Positions 23,969 to 33,833 of a stretch of 64,000 bases of DNA are shown piece by piece. Each line of letters begins with the position of its first letter. The stretch's first letter is position 1. The translations under genes were made by a program, and so were the position numbers. This stretch comes from Asterias amurensis. Its lineage: Eukaryota > Echinodermata > Asteroidea > Forcipulatida > Asteriidae. The notes below the pieces were generated by a model that was given only the letters and a program-made list of their open reading frames with translations, did not search any database and had not been told where the DNA came from. The stretch covers positions 310,001 to 374,000 of the forward strand of contig NC_092669.1 of NCBI RefSeq assembly GCF_032118995.1, read 5' to 3'.

Positions 23969-25335
23969 GCACATTAAGAAATACGTAATAATCCTAATTG
24001 AAGTATGGTGGACATTATAAAGGCCGATCATACTCGCTGTGACTTCGGCACACACCCGGCAATTCAATTTATGATTACGCACTGCGCTTCCAGAATATGC
24101 ACTGCAGACTTTGAGAAACCGGTTCGCGCGCTGCGTACGCAGTGAAAATGCAGCGAGAGTACTGTGGTTTGGGTATATACAGACAAATTAACCCAAACCA
24201 AACAGTGCCCGATATAGTAGACTATATTTGTCCACCATACTTCATGTCAATTACTTTCAGTTCGTTGTTTGTACTATTTGTATATTTGTGAGTCAGTTTA
24301 TTTATATGTGTTTATTGTTTCGGTCAAACCATTTCTTTGTAGCAACGTTTGCTTTGTAGCTTTAACCCTAACCAATTGCTATACCTTAGACCTTTGTATC
24401 CAACACCAAACGACGAACGGTTGTCTCTACATCTGGGCCAAATTTCATAAAGCCTGTATCACAACAATTTATGGCATTTGGCCGTTATATTGATGCTCAT
24501 AGAAAGGTTGTGTTACTCTGCTGAGTGTGCACGCATTGGCACGCATTGACCATCACATAAAAAAAAAGGTTACTGTTAGTTACTGGTATTGTGATGTGCC
24601 AGCCTGCACATGCGCATGCAGTAACTGGGTGCGAGTCATAATTCCATGTACAGCCATTGACGACAGTCACCCTTTAAAGTTGTGGAAATAACACAAAATT
24701 AGACTGTTCGAACTTCTCAGGTAGTAAATTTATTAAAAGAAATACTGAAATAGGGTTCATCAATTGTAAAAATCTTCCATTTGTGTTAAATTTGACCAAA
24801 CTTCAATTCATTACAAAGCAGTATTGCTGCTTAGCAGTTCCATTCTAACTAAGCAGATTGATACAGTGTTCAGCATATAAGCTGAAATGCTGCTCCAGGT
24901 ACTTGTAAGCACATTAATCTTTTACATCACTGAGGCAAAATGCCATTAAGCCAATGTAGACAGTCTACCTTCATTCAATTTACTAATAATGTCTTGATGA
25001 ATTGTATTCAAAATTTTTATAATATGTTTCATAACTTCTTTATAACTTCAACCAAATTAGTGATAAAAAAAATTAAAATATCACATTAAATGGATATCTC
25101 AGGATAACTTAATTGATTAGCTATATTTACTGTCACTCCAGTAACTTTGTACAAAATAACTTGACAAATAGTTTTAAAATGGTGCTCAGAAACTGAGGGC
25201 ATTTCCCTCTTGCCTAGGTCTTGGACCATAATCTGCAGTCCTCAAAAGAGGATGGGTTATAAACCGCCTTTTACCAAAGAAAATGCCTTTAAATCTAATA
25301 GACCAAATTATTTACCAGAGTCACATGATTTTGGG

Positions 25336-25650
25336 TAATAATATTAATAGTGGCTTTTTATATAGCGCTTATATCTGCCAGTCAATGACACTCATCATGG
25401 TGCTATAGCATTCAGTATTGTATCTGTGCAAGGGATGGTGTGGCTGTGTTTTTTGAAGTATGAGACTAATTTCTTCACATAGCACAATTTAATGGTTTAC
25501 AATGATTGGGCTCTACTACATTCATTATAGAATAGCAAGTGTCTTGCTGAAGGATACAAGTGTCATGACCATGACTCAAACCCACTCTCTGCTGATCAGA
25601 AACACCAGAGCTTGTGTCTGGTACTCTATCCGCTCGGCCATGACACGCCA
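25336..25650 (-). repeat. Full-length-looking tRNA-derived SINE
   Basis: Read on the minus strand it starts TGGCGTGTCATGGCCGAGCG, has box B GGTTTGAGTCA, then a unique body, and ends AGCGCTATATAAAAAGCC followed by an ATT-rich tail. This is the common head-body-tail layout of tRNA SINEs. Tail-only fragments (TTTATATAGCGCTTA) occur near 9675-9720, 25790-25850 and 36779-36840. Confidence 0.7.
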
Positions 25651-26561
25651 TATATGGGTAAACAATTCAAACAAACCAGCAGTGTGCATGGAAAAGCATT
25701 TATGCGTGGCTGGTTCCCACCATCAGAAGAAGCAGCTTGTTGACGCACACCGGGTGTGGCTGCTAGGTTTGTTTAATAATAACATCATAATAACCTGCAT
25801 GTATATAGCGCATAATACCAGGTTTCTAAGTGCTGAAACAAAAAAGTAACTAAATACACTCAATAAAGACCAAGAAGTTTCACTATTGTAAGGTTGATAA
25901 CACAATACATGAACAGTGCTAGTCCTATATGACACTTTAAAGAATTGCATAATTCTAAATGGTAAAGTTTGTAGGGGAAGTCAATACAAAGTGAGCTTGT
26001 TTAGTTTATCATTAGGTATAATGTTGATTGTTTGTATGTAGATAAACAGTGTTTACTGTGTCTTTAAGGATAGTGGGCATTCAGGTTTCAAAGTCCAAAG
26101 AAGTTTATACAAAGTTATAATATTTAGTTTATCAGTACGTATTGTTTTTATGTTTTGTAGGTGCACACTGTATATTTAGATTCAGAACATAAAAGAAGTA
26201 AACAATCATACTAGTTGTTTGTTTATTTGTTTGTTTGTAGATAAACAATTATTTGTGTGGTGTGTGTGTTGGACCACTACCTTGTTTGATCATTGGTGGA
26301 TTCGGTTGGTAACCATTAGGGTAGTTTACAAGAATTTATATTTTGTTTAAGGACAAAAATGCCATTAAATTATACTATACTATTTTCATACCTCAAGTAA
26401 ATATGATAGTTTGTCATTTTTGTATATCCAGGTAACACTTTTAAACATTCCATTTAAAGAAAGAAACATTAGTTTGTTATTGGGCAAGTTAATGGTTCAT
26501 TTATTTTAAGCTGTGATGTAACTCAATACATACCATGCTGCTGAAATAAGCCCAATATGGA

Positions 26562-26945
26562 ATTTTTGTTGTAACTTTATTTTTAACATTGTATTCACAT
26601 AAGCCTTATTTAAGTCCAGCCAGCAGTACAATTTATAAAAATATATACTGGACATCCACTTCGCTGAACAGCACAAGGAAAAAATAAAATGATTGAAACT
26701 TAAGAGCTGTGTTTTATCCTCCATGGTTTTATGTCATTCAATTTAATGCTGAAAAGGGCCAATATGCAACCGTGTTGACTTTGTTTGTAAAATTGTAAAC
26801 ATGTATATATTCACAAAGAAATCCTATTTTAGTCCAGCCAGCAATACGATTTAAAACCATATGTAACTGGACATCCACTTCGCTTAACAGCACAAGTAAA
26901 ATAAAATAAAATTATTGAAACTTAAGAACTACGTTATTAATTTTA
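26562..26945. repeat. Two-copy tandem duplication, period about 218 bp
   Basis: GTCCAGCCAGCA at 26614 and 26832, each followed by ACTGGACATCCACTTCGCT, AACAGCACAAG and ATTGAAACTTAAGA. The copies have diverged, so the duplication is not recent. Confidence 0.7.
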
Positions 26946-27013
26946 ACTTAACCCCCTCCACAAAAGTCTCTCACGATCCGCCCCCCAAAATAACGGTTCC
27001 ATCATCAGCGTGT

Positions 27014-27065
27014 CACGTGATATGTACGTCAGAATGTCACCTGATGATTAGGCTATGGTCACGTG
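27014..27065. promoter_or_regulatory. Paired CACGTG E-boxes between the ferritin genes
   Basis: GTCACGTGAT (core 27014-27019) and GTCACGTGGC (core 27060-27065) are 46 bp apart in otherwise unremarkable intergenic DNA. A possible enhancer of the ferritin locus; inference only. Confidence 0.25.
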
Positions 27066-27774
27066 GCAACCTTCACCTTTGTAAACACCGGACGAATGAC
27101 CATACCACATACCACCAGCGGAAAACAACGCTAAGTCCCATATCGGTATATTGATTGCGAATAGGCTTTGTCATTGTGCTTTTTTTTTTTTTTTTTAAAG
27201 GGCAAGGACTTTTTTTATCCTTGGTAAAGGCATGGTATTATTATGCTACTTGCTCTATGACCGCATGATGGCCGGTCCGGCGGGTTGCAGGGTCAGGCAC
27301 CCAAGCCATGAAGTAGGCTTGTTCATCAGTTTCGGGGTACAAAAAAAAAAAAAAAAAATGGAGTACGAAGATGAATGAATAGATTGGTGGTTTAAAATTT
27401 GAAATGAATTTCTGCCCTACGTCGTCTCTGGATTAAAATAATGAAACCTCGATACGTGTGTGTGACATGGTTCGTACTAAACGTGCGCATTTTAAAAGTA
27501 AATTTAGAGGCACACAACACATAGTAAAACTAGAGGCACATAAGAAAGGGAGAAATAAGTGACTCAACATCAACAATCCCGTTCATGATGTTTTCTATAA
27601 AATAAAATAAAAAAATCACCTCATAACTGATTTTTACGACAGATTTCTAAAACGCCATAAAAAAAAAACTTTATCTTTGCTACATCACGAGGTCCCTTAG
27701 GCGATAGAACAATGTAGACTTTACTCCGATGACCAAAAGTCAAGTTTATGTTTACTTTTTTATAAAGAGATCAT

Positions 27775-29152
27775 CCCAGCAGGCACAAGATGGTCATAGT
27801 AACGTTAAACCGACGTCAAATCCCGACGTCGGATGACGGTCGGCTCATGGTTCTATGTGAAAGTTTGTAGGACGTCTGTTACCGACCATGATACAACGTA
27901 ATTTTTCCGACCACAAACCGACGTCGACAGACGGTCAATAAATAAACGTCATTTAGACGTCGGCAAATTTCCCAAAACATGACGTCAAATCCCGACGTCG
28001 GATGATGGTCGGTTTATGGTTCTATGTGAAAGTTTGTAGGACGTCTGTTATCGACCATGATACAACGTAGTTTTTCCGACCACAAACCGACGTCGGCATA
28101 TTGTCAATTAATGACATCGTTTAGACGTCATTGGAACACCCCAAACCTGACGTTAAATCAACATTATCTACGTTTATTATTTATTAGTTAATTGATTTTT
28201 AATTATTAACATTATCAATTAATACAATGCATACATACATACAATCCGCTTGATCTCCCTTCGTTGACCTCTAGTCACCGCACCTATTATAGTATTCAAT
28301 GGTACAGCATGTGTATATATACCGATCGGTTTCAAGAATTTTGCATTCATGGGTGTTATAGATTGTAATTAAAACTTTGTAGTTTTAATTAATATTTTGG
28401 AATTAAGCTGTCAAATTTAGTTAACACATTTAATTTATCACAAAATCTATTGATATTTAACACAAACAAAACAAAGCATGTGTTTGTAGTATCTAATTAC
28501 TGATAAATTTGTTGTATAATTGTTGCAGTATATACCACATCTAAGTCCGACCTCAAAATTTGCATAATATGCAAATTATGTCGTGACGGTAAATTGCCGT
28601 CACAAGCTGACCATAATATGACGAAATACTGATGTAAATATTATGACGTCATAATGACGTCACAGGTTGACCAAAATATAATGACGCTACTAACTGGTTA
28701 TGATACAAACAATAATATGACGTTTGTTTATGGTCGGCTTATGGTAATACAATTATGGTTACAAAGGGACATACAAACGACGTCTATGCAACGTCTGCTC
28801 AATGACGTTACTATCTGGTTAAAATACAAATATTAATGCGACGTCTTATTATGGTCAGACTGTTGTAATAAAACGATGGTTAGACTATGACAATAAAATT
28901 ACGTCTAAGCAACGTCTGGTCAATGACGTTACTATTAAGTTATAAATCTACCTAAAATGTAACGTTCATTTTCGGTTACATTTTAGTTATTATAGTTATG
29001 ACCATCTTACGACGTCCATACGACGTTATTAATTTACGTTTGATTCTTGTCGCCAATCTGACGTTGTATTTTAGTTACTTTTTGGTAATCTGACGTCGCG
29101 ACTCAAAATCAACCATAATATGACGTCAGAAAGACGTCGTGTGCCTGCTGGG
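27775..29152. mobile_element. 1.38 kb non-autonomous DNA transposon packed with GACGTC motifs
   Basis: The termini CCCAGCAGGCAC and GTGCCTGCTGGG are inverted, and both flanks carry AT (GATC-AT and AT-GTGAC), a possible 2-bp target duplication. The interior has many GACGTC or TGACGT motifs. Two tandem subrepeats of about 168 bp lie near 27813-27980 and 27981-28150 (each with TCCCGACGTCGGATGA and TAGGACGTCTGTTA). There is no transposase-length reading frame. It is probably mobilised in trans; the superfamily is not assigned. Confidence 0.75.
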
Positions 29153-31046
29153 ATGTGACAAAACACAAAAATACAATCAGAAAATGAGGACTTCAATTCT
29201 ACCTTCTCGACACTGTTGCCAAAAAGATTGTTTTATGGACCTACATCAAGAAATTAAAATGCAACCATTGGCACAATGGGCCCAACCAAACCATTGGTTT
29301 ACTCAATAAATAATGACAACTTGGTAAACCATACTGTTGGTTAAAAGTGCCACAGTAATGTTTTCACCTAAAATTGAATAAAGCTTCTCACAGACATTGA
29401 AGTCTTTCTCGAGTATCTGAAAATATTCCGGTTATCTTTTTTTGAAATGGCGGATTGGGTTCTTTTACGGAAAATTTAACAGTACTGAGTCCACTTTGAT
29501 TCTAGCACATCAACACTTGATTTCATCATTTCTCTATGGGGCGCCGTTTGTCCATTAATTGTTTGACAATTTTAAGGCATGTTTTTACCATGGTTTACAG
29601 CAATTAGATGTAAACCATAAAAACTGTTGCCACATCCTGTTATGGTTTATATACCAGTAAAGTATTTGTTGTGTCTAAGTTTATGGTTTACAAACCATGA
29701 ACATACAAAAAACATTTACAAATCGTGGTTCATAAACCAAGAAAATTTACGCATCTTAAAAACATGGTTTATAAACCATAAAAAATAAAGCATCAAATTC
29801 ATGGTTTACAAATCATGGTTTACAAACCATGAAAATTGAGACATCTAAAAACATGGTTTACAAACCATGAAAATTTAAGATAAAAATCGTGGTTTACAAA
29901 TCATGGTTTATAAACCATAACAAATGAACCATAAAATCATGGTTTGTGACAATGGTTTATAAACCATGAAAATCGACACTTCTTAAAAAACATGGTTTAT
30001 AAACCATGAAAATTGAGACTTCTTAAAAAACATGGTTTATAAACCATGAAAATTTACACATCTCAAAAACGTTGTTTGTAAACCATAAAAAAAGTGCACT
30101 TACAAATCATGGTTTACAAACCATAAAAAATGTGCACTACAGAAATCATGGTTTATAAACCATAAAAACGTGCACTCAAAAATCATGGTTTGTAAACCAT
30201 AAAAACGTGCACTCACAAATCATGGTTTACAAACCATAAAAAATGTGCACTCAAAAATCATGGTTTATAAACCATAAAAACGTGCACTCACAAATCATGG
30301 TTTACAAACCATAAAAAATGTGCACTCAAAAATCATGGTTTATAAACCATAAAAACGTGCACTCACAAATCATGGTTTACAAACCATAAAAAACGTGCAC
30401 TCACAAATCATGGTTTACAAACCATAAAAAATGTGCACTCAGAAATCATGGTTTATAAACCATAAAAACGTGCACTCACAAATCATGGTTTACAAACCAT
30501 AAAAAATGTGCACTCAGAAATCATGGTTTATAAACCATAAAAACGTGCACTCACAAATCATGGTTTATAAACCATAAAAACGTGCACTCACAAATCATGG
30601 TTTACAAACCATAAACAAGTTGCGTACACAAATCATGGTTTACAAACCATAAAATTCTATTACGATCGTCTCTAAAACCTCCTTCCCAACTCTGATCGGT
30701 TCCCATTTCACCCCCATTTCCCCCCATGCCACGTGCGAGCCAGCAATATGCAATTCCCCGTGTGTGTAAATGCTGTGATCAATGCACCGTGTGTGTAATG
30801 CTGATGCAATAATTATGGTGGCCCTGAAGGGACATCGCATATCGTAAACGTGTGCGCATACGTATGCAATGTCGTGAAACAATTCGCAAATAATTATGTG
30901 CGCACACGAATGCAATGTCGTGAAACAAATCGCAAATATGTGCGCACACGTATGCAATCTCGTGAACCAAATCGTGAATATGTGCGCACACGAATGCGAT
31001 TTGTTTTGCAATGTCGTGAATTTTATTGCATACCATGTTGCATACC

Positions 31047-31272
31047 ATTAGGATGATGTCATAGTTGTGGATAATTTGTTACCGAACTAGGGAGTACTGT
31101 GGCGCTACAGCAGGCTCCCTCTGTAAAGCATGTGTATACCCAGGAACTTGGCACCAGGCCAAGGAAGACCACCCGCCTCGCTTGCCTCACAACAAAGACT
31201 ACTGCTGCAATGACTACCGCTTATCTCACTGTTGGAAAGAAACCCCCCAGATTATTAGATATTTTATTCAAA
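31047..31272. other. Unique loop segment of the foldback element
   Basis: 226 bp between the inverted arms, less AT-rich than its surroundings, with a block CAGCAGGCTCCCTCTGTAAA. Open frames run through it into the arms on the plus strand, but none shows recognisable protein sequence. In TU-type elements the middle segment varies and can be captured DNA; the origin here is unknown. Confidence 0.5.
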
Positions 31273-31772
31273 GGTATGCAACATGGTATGCAAAAAATTC
31301 ACGACATCGCAAATAATATTCACAGACGTGTGCGCACATATTCGCGAATTGTTTCACGACATTGCATACGTGTGCGCACATATTCGCGAATTGTTTTACG
31401 ACATTGCATTCGTGTGCGCACATATTTGCGAATTGTTTCACGACATTGCATACGTATGCGCACACGTTTACGATATGCGATGTCCCTTCAGGGCCACCAT
31501 AATTATTGCATCAGCATTACACACACGGTGCATTGATCACAGCATTGACACACACGGTGAATTGCTATTGCTGGCTCGCACGTGGCATGGGGGGAAATGG
31601 GGGTGAAATGGGAACCGATCAGAGTTGGGAAGGAGGTTTTAGAGACGATCGTAATAGAATTTTATGGTTTGTAAACCATGATTTGTGTACGCAACTTTTC
31701 TATGGTTTGTAAACCCTGATTTGTGTGAGTGCACATTTTTTGAATGGTTTGTAAACCATGATTTGTGAGTGC

Positions 31773-32345
31773 ACGTTTTCATGGTTTATAAACCATGGTT
31801 TGTGAGTGGAGTTTTTTTATGGTTTGTAAACCATGATTTGTGAGTGCACGTTTTTATGGTTTGTAAACCATGATTTGTGAGTGCACGTTTTTATGGTTTA
31901 TAAACCATGATTTGTGAGTGCACATTTTTTATGGTTTGTAAACCATGATTTGTGAGTGCACGTTTTCATGGTTTATAAACCATGGTTTGTGAGTGGAGTT
32001 TTTTTATGGTTTGTAAACCATGATTTGTGAGTGCACGTTTTTATGGTTTATAAACCATGATTTGTGAGTGCACGTTTTTATGGTTTATAAACCATGATTT
32101 GTGAGTGCACATTTTTTATGGTTTGTAAACCATGATTTGTGAGTGCACGTTTTCATGGTTTATAAACCATGGTTTGTGAGTGGAGTTTTTTTATGGTTTG
32201 TAAACCATGATTTGTGAGTGCACGTTTTTATGGTTTATAAACCATGATTTGTGAGTGCACGTTTTTATGGTTTATAAACCATGATTTGTGAGTGCACATT
32301 TTTTATGGTTTGTAAACCATGATTTGTGAGTGCACGTTTTTATGG
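31773..32345. repeat. Higher-order repeat of about 187 bp inside the right foldback arm
   Basis: The variant linker GAGTGGAGTTTTTTTATGG recurs near 31804, 31993 and 32178, each time after CATGGTTTATAAACCATGG. The left arm has no counterpart (no CTCCACTCAC), so this expansion arose after the arms were made. It accounts for much of the roughly 260-bp length difference between arms. Confidence 0.65.
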
Positions 32346-33311
32346 TTTATAAACCATGATTTTTGAGTGCACGTTTTTATGGTTTATAAACCATGATTTC
32401 TGTAGTGCACATTTTTTATGGTTTGTAAACCATGATTTGTGAGTGCACATTTTTATGGTTTGTAAACCATGATTTGTAAGTGCACTTTTTTTTATGGTTT
32501 ACAAACAACGTTTTTGAGATGTGCAAATTTTCATGGTTTATAAACCATGTTTTTTAAGAAGTCTCAATTTTCATGGTTTATAAACCATGTTTTTTAAGAA
32601 GTCTCGATTTTCATGGTTTATAAACCATTGTCACAAACCATGATTTTATGGTTCATTTGTTATGGTTTATAAACCATGATTTGTAAACCACGATTTTTAT
32701 CTTAAATTTTCATGGTTTATAAACCATGTTTTTAGATGTCTCAATTTTCTTGGTTTGTAAACCATGATTTCTAAACCATGAATTTGATGCTTCATTTTCT
32801 ATGGTTTATAAACCATGTTTTTAAGATGCGTAAATTTTCTTGGTTTATGAACCACGATTTGTAAATGTTTTTTGTATGTTCATGGTTTGTAAACCATAAA
32901 CTTAGACACAACAAATACTTTACTGGTATGTAAACCATAACAGGATGTGGCAACAGTTTTTATGGTTTACATCTAATTGCTGTAAACCATGGTAAAAACA
33001 TGCCTTAAAATTGTCAAACAATTAATGGACAAACGGCGCCCCATATTTCTCATACTCATTTTCTTATACTACAGGAAAGGGAAATTGAATGCCTTTTCTT
33101 TTGCTGAGGGTCCCTTGTGGTTTGTTTTCGTGTAGGCCTCCATAGCCTAACTATTCTAGAAAAATCTCCAAAGATAACTCAACTTTGGGGACTGGAAGTT
33201 TCTAGAAAATGTTTTGACAATTGTAGAGTGACAATCAACCATTGTAGGTGATTATATAACAATGAAAATGCTTAGGCGAGGTCGTGCGTATGAACTACAA
33301 CAATTGAATCC

Positions 33312-33332
33312 GGGGGGGGGGGGGGGGGGGGG
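33312..33332 (+). repeat. Poly(G) tract
   Basis: C followed by about 20 Gs, upstream of ferritin 2. Similar G runs are at 6037, 6133, 6341, 17388, 17445 and 56075. Such tracts can form G-quadruplexes and are error-prone in sequencing. Confidence 0.8.
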
Positions 33333-33404
33333 TTCAACACCCAATGTATTTTGCCGAGTCATCAAGGTCCCAAAATAGCCCTAATGATGTCATGATTTGT
33401 TCAT

Positions 33405-33410
33405 CACGTG
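33405..33410. promoter_or_regulatory. CACGTG E-box upstream of ferritin 2
   Basis: ATCACGTGTG, about 265 bp upstream of the TATA box of ferritin 2. Part of a series of CACGTG sites across the ferritin locus. Confidence 0.3.
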
Positions 33411-33671
33411 TGAACCAATGATATCGCAGTTCTGAACTGAATAGAGGCTTTTACATCTACTGGGGAAACAGCAATAAATTCATTTAAAATACTAAAGAAA
33501 ACCTTAAAACTCATTTAAAATTCACATTGTGAAACAAATAAGTTTTCATTTACACTAAAGAGTATTTATTAAATGATCATTTGATCGCATTTTATGAAGT
33601 AATCCCAAAAAGTAAGCAAAACAATTTGGGTAAGTACAATTGAAGTAACAGCCAGTATCCTTCCTTATTTC

Positions 33672-33679
33672 TATAAAAG
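33672..33679 (+). promoter_or_regulatory. TATA box of ferritin 2
   Basis: TATAAAAG, followed about 30-33 bp later by initiator-like TATCATA (33701-33707). This places the cap site at about 33703-33705, a few nucleotides before the IRE-like hairpin. The start site is inferred from spacing. Confidence 0.65.
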
Positions 33680-33722
33680 CGCATTGCGCAGTTACTAAAT
33701 TATCATATTGTTCATTCGGAGT

Positions 33723-33754
33723 TGTTTGTGCGTTCGCAGTGTCGGAACCAAGCA
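33723..33754 (+). promoter_or_regulatory. Iron-responsive element (IRE)-like hairpin in ferritin 2 5' UTR
   Basis: The hexaloop CAGTGT (33737-33742) matches the IRE loop CAGUGN. The lower stem TGTTTG (33723-33728) pairs fully with CAAGCA (33749-33754, one G-U). Between them lie TGC on the 5' side and C (33748) on the 3' side, the ferritin-type TGC/C internal loop. The upper stem GTTCG/CGGAA has four pairs including one G-U and one G-A mismatch. It lies about 80 nt before the ATG and close to the predicted cap, the position IRP needs to block translation when iron is low. Confidence 0.7.
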
Positions 33755-33833
33755 AGTCTGTTTGCAAAAACCTCTAGAATTTCTAGATTTTATTTCAACT
33801 TTGTATCAACAAGAAACCAAATCAAGTGACAAG

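Larger units (their letters stand above)
29528..33052. mobile_element. Giant foldback (TU-like) transposon with target duplication
   Basis: The element spans 29536-33044: left arm 29536-31046, loop 31047-31272, right arm 31273-33044. Ends are ATGGGGCGCCG and CGGCGCCCCAT, flanked by ATTTCTCT (29528-29535) and ATTTCTCA (33045-33052), an 8-bp duplication with 7 matches. About 250 bp at the two outer ends are near-identical inverses (one difference seen). Outer domains are arrays of ATGGTTTATAAACCAT and variants, spaced about 32-38 bp apart with GTGCACTCACAAATC-type linkers. Inner domains (about 30650-31046 and 31273-31670) are non-array and GTGCGCACACG-rich. Sea urchin TU elements share this plan: long inverted repeats, outer tandem-repeat domain, inner domain, variable middle, 8-bp duplication. 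Confidence 0.85.

Noticed and set aside
31099-31536. 145-codon open frame inside the foldback element
   Set aside because: It runs from the loop into the repetitive inner arm; the repeated peptide simply reflects the repeat DNA, and the sequence is not recognisable.
29900-32500. Regularly spaced repeats resembling a CRISPR array
   Set aside because: The host is an intron-bearing animal, spacers are not unique (linkers themselves repeat), and the whole is an inverted repeat with a target duplication.
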